Shown: piece by piece, positions 1 to 8,192 of the stretch | How positions within the stretch are numbered: the first letter of the stretch is position 1 | Layout of the letters: every line of letters begins with the position of its first letter | Origin: Streptomyces caelestis | GTDB taxonomy: Bacteria > Actinomycetota > Actinomycetes > Streptomycetales > Streptomycetaceae | NCBI RefSeq assembly: GCF_014205255.1 | Contig: NZ_JACHNE010000001.1 | Location: 4,154,001 to 4,218,000, forward strand | Direction: 5' to 3' | DNA: 64,000 nt | The notes under the pieces: generated by a model | What the model was told of the DNA's origin: nothing | What the model saw: only the letters and a program-made list of their open reading frames with translations | The model's database searches: none | Position numbers and translations under genes: made by a program

Positions 1-396
<396 letters not shown>

Positions 397-900
397 TGTG
401 TACCGGTAATCCGGTGCAACACCACGAGAGCGGAACAGCCAGGCGGAATAAGCCCGGCCGTTCACAGCGTCCTCGCTGTGTTTTTTCAAAGGAACCTCGC
501 CCCAGCTGATGCTGGAGACGGGGTATCAACATATCTGGCGTTGACTTTTGGCACGCTGTTGAGTTCTCAAGGAACGGTCGCTTCCTTTGTACTCACCCTC
601 TCGGGCTTTCCTCCGGGCGCTTCCCTTCGGTCTTGCGTTTCCGACTCTATCAGATCTTTTCTCGACCCGATTTCCTCGGTGCTTTCCAGGTTCCCGCTTC
701 CGCGTTTCCCTTTCCGGCGGTTCTGACTCTATCAGATCCTTTCGGTCCCGATTCCCTGTCAGCAGGGTTTGCCTTCGCGGCTGTTGGGCCGTTCTGGCGT
801 GTCCAACCTTAGCGCGTTCTCTCGGCGTTTCCAAAATCGAAGCCAGTTCGGAGTCGATCAGGTCGTCGAGCCCCAATTCGAATTGAATTCGGCATGCCGA
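397..900 (-). promoter_or_regulatory. rRNA operon leader with repeated promoter boxes
   Basis: This 500-base stretch upstream of 16S holds no credible gene. Read on the minus strand it contains the same 14-base box, GATCTGATAGAGTC, twice (643-656 and 725-738), 82 bases apart. Each includes a TAGAGT that fits a -10 element, and each is preceded by a similar AATCGGG stretch, suggesting a duplicated promoter. Nearer the gene (about 510-575) is a segment beginning CTTGAGAACTCAACAGCGTG, which I recall as typical of Streptomyces rRNA leaders and which probably takes part in antitermination or precursor processing. Tandem promoters are usual for Streptomyces rRNA operons. Confidence 0.75.
806..834 (-). 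promoter_or_regulatory. Distal rRNA promoter
   Basis: On the minus strand TTGGAA (829-834) and TAAGGT (806-811) are separated by exactly 17 bases, matching the vegetative HrdB promoter pattern. It is the most upstream of three likely start points for the rRNA operon. Confidence 0.6.
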
Positions 901-1059
901 AATCAACCCCGTTGGGAGCGATCTTGCTAGTGGTTGGGTGCCGCTCGTGCGGCGGAAGTGCTGTCGCAGAACCGTTACGGCCCCGCGGCAACCCGAAGAA
1001 CTTTACGGATCAGGGAGGGGGCTGTCAAGCGGCCCCTGTCAAGATCTTTTGTGCGGTCG

Positions 1060-1608
1060 TCAGTCCAGGTCGGAGAGGCGGCCGCCGGCGTCCGGCTGGG
1101 CGTCTTCGACTCGGCGCAGGAGGCGGGTGAGGACCTCGCCGAGCGCGGTGCGCTCCTCCGGCGACAGATCCTGGAGCAGGTCCTCCTCGAAGACCGACGC
1201 CAGCCGCATCGCCTCCAGCCACTTCTCACGACCTCCGTTGGTGAGCTCCACGATGACGCGGACCCTGTTGGACTCGTCCCGTTCCCGGGTGACCAGTCCT
1301 TCGCCGACCATGCGGTCGATGCGGTGGGTCATGGCGGCCGGGGTCAGGCCCAGGCGCTTCGCGAGGTCGCTGGGGCCCAGACGGTAGGGCGCGCCGGAGA
1401 GGACGAGGGCCTTGAGGACCTCCCACTCGGCGTTGCTGATGCCGAGGGCCGCGGTCTGACGGCCGTAGGCGACGTTCATACGGCGGTTCAGGCGGGACAG
1501 GGCCGAGACGATCTGCTCCACCTGGGGGTCGAGGTCCTGGAACTCGCGTTGGTACGCGGCGATCTGCTCTTCGAGGGTCGGCTCGCTGGGGCCGGGGGTG
1601 TCGCCCAT
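1060..1608 (-). CDS. MarR-family transcriptional regulator
   Basis: A 182-residue MarR-type winged-helix repressor. The DNA-binding core is clear in the middle: a recognition region SDLAKRLGLTPAAMTHRIDRM at about 82-102, followed by the wing with RERDESNRVRVIVELT. The N-terminus (DLDPQVEQIVSALSRLNRRM) would form the dimer helices. It is transcribed divergently from the MFS exporter, with two tandem operator-like repeats between them, so it probably represses that exporter and itself. There is no Shine-Dalgarno before the ATG; a -10 box CATACT sits a few bases upstream, suggesting a leaderless message. The ligand is unknown. Confidence 0.9.
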   Translation of the reverse strand: MGDTPGPSEPTLEEQIAAYQREFQDLDPQVEQIVSALSRLNRRMNVAYGRQTAALGISNAEWEVLKALVLSGAPYRLGPSDLAKRLGLTPAAMTHRIDRMVGEGLVTRERDESNRVRVIVELTNGGREKWLEAMRLASVFEEDLLQDLSPEERTALGEVLTRLLRRVEDAQPDAGGRLSDLD

Positions 1609-1614
1609 GGGCGC

Positions 1615-1643
1615 AGTATGGCACGGCCGTTCTTTGCCTTGAA
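1615..1643 (-). promoter_or_regulatory. Leaderless promoter of the MarR gene
   Basis: On the minus strand TTCAAG (1638-1643) and CATACT (1615-1620) are 17 bases apart, and the ATG follows six bases after the -10. The predicted start point coincides with the start codon. Confidence 0.5.
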
Positions 1644-1660
1644 GTCCTTGAATCTGTACT

Positions 1661-1686
1661 CTTTAGCTTCGAACTTTAGTTTCGAA
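1661..1686. promoter_or_regulatory. Tandem operator for the MarR/MFS pair
   Basis: Two adjacent 13-base direct repeats, CTTTAGCTTCGAA (1661-1673) and CTTTAGTTTCGAA (1674-1686), each end in the palindrome TTCGAA. They lie between the divergent marR and MFS starts. The second repeat would overlap an MFS -35 element. Confidence 0.55.
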
Positions 1687-1718
1687 GTCTTCACTCCTAA
1701 CTAGTGAGAGAGGTGAAC

Positions 1719-2996
1719 GTGACCAGGGCGATGGGCGCAGCGATGCGCCGGATCCACGTGGGCAACGCACTCAGCGCGTTCGGGCTCGGCTTCACCGTCC
1801 CGTATCTGTACGTCTACGTGGCGCAGGTGCGGGGACTGGGAGCCATGACGGCGGGTCTCGTACTCGCCGTCTTCGCTGTGGCGGCGCTCGTGGTGCTGCC
1901 GTTCGCCGGGCGGGCCATCGTGCGGCGTGGACCGTTGCCGGTGTTGCTCACCGCCCTGGTCGCCGCCGCCGTCGGTGCGCTGGGTCTGGGGCTGGCGAGC
2001 AGTGCGGCGGCGGTGCTGTCGGCGGCTGCCGTGCTGGGGGCCGGGCAGGCCGTGACGCAGCCGGCGCTCGCGACGATGATCGTCGACTGCTCGACCGCGG
2101 AGACGCGCTCGCGGGCCTTCGCCATGCAGTTCTTCCTCCAGAACCTCGGGCTCGGGGTGGGCGGCCTCATCGGTGGTCATCTCGTCGACACATCGAGCGC
2201 CGCCTCCTTCACGCTGTTGTTCGCGATCGAGGCGGCGATGTTCCTGCTGCTGGTCGTGGTGATGGCGACGGTGCGGGTGCCGCACACGCCGCGGATCGAG
2301 GGCGCGCCCTTGACGTCGGGGCGGGGCAGCTGGAAGCAGCTGCTGGGCAACCGGGCCATGGTGCAGCTGTGCGTGCTGGGCTTCGTGCTGTTCTTCGCCT
2401 GCTACGGGCAGTTCGAGTCGGGGCTGAGCGCGTACGGGGTCGAGGCCGCCGGGATTTCGACGTCCGCGCTGGGTACGGCGCTGGCCGCCAACACGCTGGT
2501 GATCGTCGTCGCGCAGTTCGCCGTGCTGCGGTTCGTGGAGCGGCGTCGGCGCTCGCGGGTGATCGCCGCTGTCGGGCTGATCTGGGCCGTGGCGTGGGCT
2601 GTCGCCGGGTACGCGGGGCTCGGGAACGGGAGCCGGGAGATGGCGACGGCCGCGTTCGTGTCGACGTACGCCTTGTTCGGGCTGGGGGAGGCGATGCTGT
2701 CGCCGACGGTCGCCCCGCTGGTCGCCGATCTGGCGCCGGAGGGGATGGCCGGGCAGTACAACTCCGCGTTCGCCCTGGTCAAGCAGCTCGCACTGGCCGT
2801 CGGGCCGGCGGTGGGCGGGCCGCTGGGGGCCTCGCTGCACGCGCCGTACATCGTGGCGTTCCTGCTGTTCTCGCTGGGGATCACCGTTCTCGCCGTGCGG
2901 CTGGGGCGGCAGCTGACCGACGTACAGGATCAGCCGTGGCTCGGGAAGAGCCGGGTCGTGGTGCGGGGTGGGGCGCCCGTTTCCGCGGACGTGTGA
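1719..2996 (+). CDS. MFS transporter (probable drug exporter)
   Basis: A 425-residue major facilitator with about twelve hydrophobic segments, for example around residues 14-36, 46-66, 78-98 and 290-400. A basic loop after the second segment (FAGRAIVRRGPLPVL) fits the conserved MFS loop 2-3. The GTG at 1719 is chosen because AGAGAGGTG lies five bases upstream; the GTG at 1704 has no ribosome site. Paired divergently with a MarR repressor, it is most likely an efflux pump induced by its substrate, but the substrate cannot be read from the sequence. Confidence 0.85.
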   Translation: MTRAMGAAMRRIHVGNALSAFGLGFTVPYLYVYVAQVRGLGAMTAGLVLAVFAVAALVVLPFAGRAIVRRGPLPVLLTALVAAAVGALGLGLASSAAAVLSAAAVLGAGQAVTQPALATMIVDCSTAETRSRAFAMQFFLQNLGLGVGGLIGGHLVDTSSAASFTLLFAIEAAMFLLLVVVMATVRVPHTPRIEGAPLTSGRGSWKQLLGNRAMVQLCVLGFVLFFACYGQFESGLSAYGVEAAGISTSALGTALAANTLVIVVAQFAVLRFVERRRRSRVIAAVGLIWAVAWAVAGYAGLGNGSREMATAAFVSTYALFGLGEAMLSPTVAPLVADLAPEGMAGQYNSAFALVKQLALAVGPAVGGPLGASLHAPYIVAFLLFSLGITVLAVRLGRQLTDVQDQPWLGKSRVVVRGGAPVSADV

Positions 2997-3039
2997 GGCA
3001 CCGGCGCCGTCGGCGTGCGCCCGGGCCGGGCTGTCCGGG

Positions 3040-3690
3040 TCAGGCCGATCGCGCCTCGGTCACGCGAAGCCGGTGGGCCGAGTGGACCGCGGCGAGCAGC
3101 GCGGCGAAATAGATCGCCGCGGCGAGGACGGCCAGCTGCCACGACGGGACGCTCAGCACGAAACCGGAGATCCGCGCCGCGAGGACGACGGTCGGGAGCA
3201 CAGCGACCACCAGGCCGAGCAGGGTGCTCACGGCGATGAGAGCCGCGTGCTGACAGAGCAGCACCTGGCGTGCCCAGCGCGGCAGGATGCCCACGGCGAT
3301 CGGTCGGGCAAGGTAGTGGCGCAGGATACGGGCCTGGCTGCGGGGGGCGGTGAGCACGGCGGCGAGGGCCAGGACCACCAGGCCCACCGCGGTGGCCAGG
3401 AGCGCTGTCGGGGGCACCGGGTCGTCGGGCTCCACGTGGATCAGCACCGCACCGGCGTGGCAGGCCGGCGTCGATCACTGCCTGTTGCAGGGCGTGGGCC
3501 TTCTTGTCGGAGACACCGGTGACCCTGACCCATCCGCGTGCCTGGATCGGCAGGTCGAGCGCGGTCGCGGTGGCGCGCAGCATGACGCCGTCGGAGCCTG
3601 TGCGCCATTCGGCCGTCCCGTCGTCCGCCCGGAGGGGCGGGCCCTGCGGTCCAGTGCCCGTGACGGCGGAGCCCGGTACGGGTGCCGCCG
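3040..3690 (-). pseudogene. Remnant of an FtsX-like ABC permease
   Basis: Two reading frames join into the C-terminal third of an FtsX/MacB-type permease. The upstream part contains DGVMLRATATALDLPIQARG and VSDKKAHALQQAVIDAGLP. The downstream part (3040-3447) encodes three hydrophobic helices with ARILRHYLARPIAVGILPRW and ends VHSAHRLRVTEARSA. The frame changes near 3450-3460, and the N-terminal two thirds are absent; an intact phosphatase gene begins at once beyond 3690. This is a truncated, frameshifted relic, convergent with the MFS gene. The left boundary of the surviving homology is approximate. Confidence 0.65.
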
Positions 3691-3694
3691 TCCG

Positions 3695-5359
3695 TCACAT
3701 CCCCCCGCGCGGCAGGGCGAACTCGCACCAGACCGCCTTGCCGCCACCGGGTGTCCGGCGGCAGCCCCAGTTCGAGGCGATCGTGGCGACGATGGCGATG
3801 CCGCGGCCCGATTCGTCGCCCGGTTCCGCGCGGCGGCGTCTGGGGAGGTGGTCGTCGCCGTCGGTGACCTCGATGATCAGGCGGCGGTCGGTGCGGCGCA
3901 GGCGCAGGCGCATCGGCGGGGTGCCGTGCTGGAGGGAGTTGGCGACCAGTTCGCTGGTGGCCAGGACGCCCAGGTCGTGCAGGTCGGCGGGGAAGCGCCA
4001 GCTGGTCAGGACGCCGGAGGCGAAGGCACGCGCGCGTGGGGCCGCTTCCACACCGCCCAGGAGTTCCAGGGCGGCGTTGCGGAACAGCTCGCTGTCCGGG
4101 CCCGTCCGGGCGGGGTGCTGGAGGACCAGGACGGCCACGTCGTCGTCGTGGTCGGGGGTCACGCCGGCCGAGCGGACCAGGCGGTCGCAGACGACCTGGG
4201 GCGTGCCGGTGGCGCCGGCCAGGGCGCGTTCCAGGGCGGCGATGCCCTCGTCCAGGTCGGCGTCCCGGCGCTCCACCAGGCCGTCCGTGTAGAGGACGGC
4301 CGTGGAGCCGGGGCCGAGGGGGATCGAGCCCGAGGAGTGCATCCAGCCGCCGGTGCCGAGCGGGGGCCCGGTGGGTTCGTCGGCGCGCAGGACCGTGCCG
4401 TTCTCGTCGCGGACGAGGATGGGGAGGTGGCCCGCCGAGGAGTAGACCAGCTTGCCCTCGTTCGGGTCGTGGACCGCGTACGCGCACGTGGCGATCTGGT
4501 TGGCGTCGATCTCGGCTGCCAGGCCGTCGAGGAGCTGGAGGACCTCGTGCGGGGGCAGGTCGAGGCGGGCGTAGGCGCGGACCGCCGTGCGGAGCTGGCC
4601 CATGACCGCCGCTGCGCGCACGCCGCGGCCCATGACGTCGCCGATGACGAGGGCCGTGCGGCCGCCGCCCAGGGTGATGACGTCGTACCAGTCGCCGCCG
4701 ACCGCGGCCTCCGTGCCGCCGGGGTGGTACGTGGCGGCGACGCGCAGGTCGTCGGGTTCTTCGAGCTCCTGGGGGAGCAGTGACCTCTGCAGTGTCACCG
4801 CCGTTTCGCGCTGGCGGCGCTCGCTGGCGCGCAGGCGTTCGGCGGCTTCGGCGTGGTCGGTGACGTCCGTGGCGAAGACGAGGACTCCACGGCCGTCGCT
4901 GCCGCCCTTGCCGTCGCCCTGGGCGACCGGGGTGCAGGTGAAGGTGTACGAGCGGCCGTCGGGGGCCTTGCGGGACTTGACCGTGCGCGGCTTGCCGCTG
5001 CGCTGGACCTGGTCCAGGAGGGGGAACAGGCCGAGGGCGTCCAGTTCGGGGAGGGCCTCGCGGGCGCGTTCGCCCAGGGGGCGTACGCCGAAGGCGGTCG
5101 TGTAGGCGTCGTTGACGTAGGCGATGCGGTGGTCGGGGCCGTGGACCAGGGCGACGAGGGACGGGACGCGGTCGAGGACCTCGCGCACCCGCAGTTCGTC
5201 GACGGCGGGTACGGACACTGGCTCGTCGGTCAGTTGTTCGGCACGGGCGGCGGGTACGGAACCTTCCCCCCGCCGGTCCGGGGAGGCCGTCTGCTCGGTC
5301 CGCGCTGCGGCGCGGCGCTGCGTTCCGGGGAGCCGGGCGCTCCAGCGCGTGAAGTTCAC
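3695..5359 (-). CDS. PAS-SpoIIE phosphatase-HATPase regulatory protein
   Basis: A 554-residue cytosolic signalling protein with three domains. A PAS sensor lies at about 55-165 (VREVLDRVPSLVALVHG, IAYVNDAYTTAFG). A coiled-coil linker leads to a PP2C/SpoIIE phosphatase at about 190-410 with metal-binding GGDWYDV and GDVMGRG. A C-terminal anti-sigma-type ATPase fold at about 430-550 has ELVANSLQHG and GRGIAIV. Such proteins act in partner-switching cascades, dephosphorylating anti-anti-sigma factors. The GTG at 5359 is chosen because AAGGA lies just upstream; longer in-frame starts lack a ribosome site. It is downstream of ndh on the same strand with a 170-base gap. Its target is unknown. Confidence 0.88.
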   Translation of the reverse strand: MNFTRWSARLPGTQRRAAARTEQTASPDRRGEGSVPAARAEQLTDEPVSVPAVDELRVREVLDRVPSLVALVHGPDHRIAYVNDAYTTAFGVRPLGERAREALPELDALGLFPLLDQVQRSGKPRTVKSRKAPDGRSYTFTCTPVAQGDGKGGSDGRGVLVFATDVTDHAEAAERLRASERRQRETAVTLQRSLLPQELEEPDDLRVAATYHPGGTEAAVGGDWYDVITLGGGRTALVIGDVMGRGVRAAAVMGQLRTAVRAYARLDLPPHEVLQLLDGLAAEIDANQIATCAYAVHDPNEGKLVYSSAGHLPILVRDENGTVLRADEPTGPPLGTGGWMHSSGSIPLGPGSTAVLYTDGLVERRDADLDEGIAALERALAGATGTPQVVCDRLVRSAGVTPDHDDDVAVLVLQHPARTGPDSELFRNAALELLGGVEAAPRARAFASGVLTSWRFPADLHDLGVLATSELVANSLQHGTPPMRLRLRRTDRRLIIEVTDGDDHLPRRRRAEPGDESGRGIAIVATIASNWGCRRTPGGGKAVWCEFALPRGGM

Positions 5360-5532
5360 GAATCCTTGCCTCGTGTAGTCGTCGGCGGCCGGCACCGGAA
5401 CCGGCCGGGGCCCCGGGGGCCCGCACCGGGGCGTGTGGTGGCACGCCCGCGGTGGTGGACCAGTCTGGCAGTGAGCGGACCGGACCGGCATCCGTCAGAC
5501 GCCGGGCCGGCCGGAGGAGTTCCTGGGTCCGG

Positions 5533-6912
5533 TCAGGACGACCCCTTCGGGTTGTGCGGGGGGTCTTGGGAAGGCTTTCCACCGGCCGCGAGTTCGAACT
5601 CGGCCCGGGGGTGTTCGAGTGAACCGAGGGAGACGATCTCGCGTTTGAACAGACCGGCCAGGGTCCATTCGGCGAGCACGCGCGCCTTGCGGTTGAAGGT
5701 GGGCACGCGGCTGAGGTGGTAGGCGCGGTGCATGAACCAGGCGGGGTAGCCCTTGAGCTTGCGTCCGTAGACGTGGGCGACGCCCTTGTGCAGGCCGAGG
5801 GAGGCGACCGAGCCGGCGTACTTGTGGGTGTACGTGGTGAGGGGTTCGCCGCGCAGGGCGTGCACGATGTTGTCGCCGAGGACCCTGGCCTGGCGGACGG
5901 CGTGCTGGGCGTTGGGGGCGCACTCGCGGCCGGGTTCGCCGGCCGTGACGTCGGGGACGGCCGCGGCGTCTCCCGCCGCCCACGCGTGCGTGGTGCCCTC
6001 GATCGTCAGCTCGGCCGTGCACCTGAGCCGTCCGCGGTCGTTGCGGGGCAGGTCGGTGGCGGCGAGCACCGGGTGGGGTTTGACCCCGGCCGTCCAGACG
6101 ACCGTACGGGTGGGGAAGCGGGCGCCGTCGCTGAGGACCGCGACTCGGTCCGCGCAGGACTCCAGGCGGGTTCGGAGGCGTACGTCGATGTTGCGGCGGC
6201 GCAGTTCGGTGACGGTGTAGCGGCCCATCTCCTCGCCGACCTCGGGCAGGATGCGGTCCGAGGCCTCGACGAGGATCCACTTCATGTCCTCGGGCTGGAC
6301 GTTGTGGTAGTAGCGCGCGGCGTAGCGGGCCATGTCCTCCAGTTCGCCGAGCGCCTCCACGCCGGCGAAGCCGCCGCCGACGAAGACGAAGGTGAGGGCC
6401 GCGTCGCGGATCGCGGGATCGCGGGTGGAGGAGGCGATGTCCATCTGCTCGATGACGTGGTTGCGCAGGCCGATGGCCTCCTCGACGGTCTTGAAGCCGA
6501 TGCCGTGGTCGGCGAGGCCGGGGACCGGCAGGGTGCGCGAGACGGAGCCGGGGGCGAGGACGAGTTCGTCGTACGTCAGCCGCTGCCCGCCCGTGCCCTC
6601 CTCCTCGGTGGCCAGGGTGGTGAGGGTGGCGGTGCGTTTCGCGTGGTCGATGGCGGTGGCCTCGCCGATGAGGACGCGGCACCGGTCGAGGACGCGGCGC
6701 AGCGGTACGACGACATGCCGGGGAGAGATGGCGCCCGCGGCGGCCTCGGGAAGGAACGGCTGGTACGTCATGTACGGGTCGGGGGTGACGACCGTGATCT
6801 CCACCTCGCCCCGCTCCAGTTCCCGTTTCAGTCTGCGCTGGAGGCGCAGGGCCGTGTACATCCCGACGTAGCCACCACCGACAACGAGAATGCGCGTACG
6901 TTCCTTCACCAT
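5533..6912 (-). CDS. ndh: Type II NADH dehydrogenase
   Basis: A 459-residue single-subunit, non-proton-pumping NADH:menaquinone oxidoreductase of the respiratory chain. The FAD-binding Rossmann motif VVGGGYVGMYTA lies at the N-terminus. The NADH-binding motif FVFVGGGFAGVEALGELED lies near 165, and AWAAGDAAAVPDV, contacting FAD, lies near 300. The C-terminal amphipathic part (VYGRKLKGYPAWFMHRAYHL) fits membrane attachment. The ATG at 6912 (MVKERTRILVVGG) places the FAD motif at the normal distance. I found no Rex-type palindrome upstream. In S. coelicolor I recall the equivalent gene as SCO4119. Confidence 0.95.
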   Translation of the reverse strand: MVKERTRILVVGGGYVGMYTALRLQRRLKRELERGEVEITVVTPDPYMTYQPFLPEAAAGAISPRHVVVPLRRVLDRCRVLIGEATAIDHAKRTATLTTLATEEEGTGGQRLTYDELVLAPGSVSRTLPVPGLADHGIGFKTVEEAIGLRNHVIEQMDIASSTRDPAIRDAALTFVFVGGGFAGVEALGELEDMARYAARYYHNVQPEDMKWILVEASDRILPEVGEEMGRYTVTELRRRNIDVRLRTRLESCADRVAVLSDGARFPTRTVVWTAGVKPHPVLAATDLPRNDRGRLRCTAELTIEGTTHAWAAGDAAAVPDVTAGEPGRECAPNAQHAVRQARVLGDNIVHALRGEPLTTYTHKYAGSVASLGLHKGVAHVYGRKLKGYPAWFMHRAYHLSRVPTFNRKARVLAEWTLAGLFKREIVSLGSLEHPRAEFELAAGGKPSQDPPHNPKGSS

Positions 6913-7288
6913 CCCATGACGCACCCACCGCTTGCGTTTGTCCACAGCCTCGACGAATTGTGTGACCGGAGCGGGAGAGCGCACGGAGTTGGCCGGAAAG
7001 GCGAGCTTCGGTGAGTATATGCAGGTCAGCAGGGGTGGCACGGGGGGCGCTCGGGGGCACATTCGGGACGTATGCGGCCCGTACTCCGATCGGTGGGCGC
7101 TCCGTGCGGAACGTGCCCCTTCTGAATTGACTCCCTCTCAACTATGTTCGTGTGTCGACGGGGTGTAGGGGGATGCGCTCACCGGGTCCGCGACAGGCGG
7201 GCCCGCGGACCAGGGCCCGTTCCTCCGTCCCGGCATCGAATGGCGGGGAGTGTCTCCGGGGGGAGACGTCATTACCGGGGGAATACAT
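6913..7288. other. Divergent intergenic region, ndh / tetR
   Basis: No gene is visible in these 376 bases between the diverging ndh and TetR genes. Minus-strand TATACT (near 7014-7019) could be an ndh -10 box. A TTGACT at about 7126 points toward tetR but lacks a -10 at normal spacing. No convincing palindrome was found. Confidence 0.4.
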
Positions 7289-8068
7289 ATGCATGTTCAG
7301 GACTCTCATTGGTCGTCCGCGTCCGCTGTCGCGGCGGGTGGCGTGACGATGAGCGCGGCGGCGGGCAACGGACGCGGGAACGGAGCGCGGACGACGCCGC
7401 TGCGCGTGGACGCACAGCGCAATCTGGAGCACGTGCTGCGGGCGGCGCGCGAGGTGTTCGGCGAGCTGGGGTACGGCGCGCCGATGGAGGACGTGGCGCG
7501 CCGCGCGCGGGTCGGCGTGGGCACGGTGTACCGGCGGTTCCCGAGCAAGGACGTCCTGGTGCGGCGGATAGCCGAGGAGGAGACCTCCCGGCTGACCGAC
7601 CAGGCGCGTGCGGCGCTCGGGCAGGAGGACGAGCCGTGGTCGGCGCTGTCGCGCTTCCTGCGGACGTCGGTGGCCTCCGGCGCCGGGCGGCTGCTGCCGC
7701 CGCAGGTGCTGCGGGTCTCGGTCGAGGAGGACCGTGCCGGTCAGGCGCGGGTGCCGCAGCAGCGGACGCAGCCGGGCTCGGCGGAGCTGCGGCTGGTGCC
7801 GGAGGAGCCGTTGGCGGTCGCCTCGGTGCCGGCGTCGGCGGTCGCGGCGGAGGACGACGCCGGGGCGTCGGCGCTGCTCGAGGTCGTGGGTCAGCTCGTG
7901 GAGCGGGCACGTGCGGCGGGTGAGCTGCGGCCGGACGTGTCGGTGTCGGACGTGCTGCTGGTGATCGCGACGGCCGCGCCCTCGCTGCCGGACGCGGCAC
8001 AGCAGGCGGCCGCGTCGTCCCGGCTGCTGGACATCCTGCTGGACGGGCTGCGGTCGCGACCGGCGTGA
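7289..8068 (+). CDS. TetR-family regulator
   Basis: A 259-residue regulator with an N-terminal TetR helix-turn-helix at about 45-92 (VLRAAREVFGELGYGAPMED, VGVGTVYRRFPSKDVLVRRI). The C-terminal ligand domain is unusually alanine-rich with a loose middle. The ATG at 7289 follows a GGGGGA ribosome site seven bases upstream; the N-terminal 30 residues before the helix-turn-helix look disordered. It sits between ndh (divergent) and a sigma factor gene (same strand, 125 bases downstream). Targets are unknown; autoregulation or control of the sigma factor are reasonable guesses. Confidence 0.88.
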   Translation: MHVQDSHWSSASAVAAGGVTMSAAAGNGRGNGARTTPLRVDAQRNLEHVLRAAREVFGELGYGAPMEDVARRARVGVGTVYRRFPSKDVLVRRIAEEETSRLTDQARAALGQEDEPWSALSRFLRTSVASGAGRLLPPQVLRVSVEEDRAGQARVPQQRTQPGSAELRLVPEEPLAVASVPASAVAAEDDAGASALLEVVGQLVERARAAGELRPDVSVSDVLLVIATAAPSLPDAAQQAAASSRLLDILLDGLRSRPA

Positions 8069-8192
8069 GGCGGGCGGGCTGCCGGAACGGGCGGCCCGTC
8101 GGCCGGTCCGCTCGGCTTCCGGGCCCGGTGCGACTGGCGATCATTCCCCGAACGAGTGAGGAGTGGTACTGCCGTGCGGTGAATCCCCACGG

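Noticed and set aside
6913-7288. Rex operator before ndh
   Set aside because: No TGTGAA-N6-TTCACA-type palindrome could be found; only unpaired TGTGA-like fragments.
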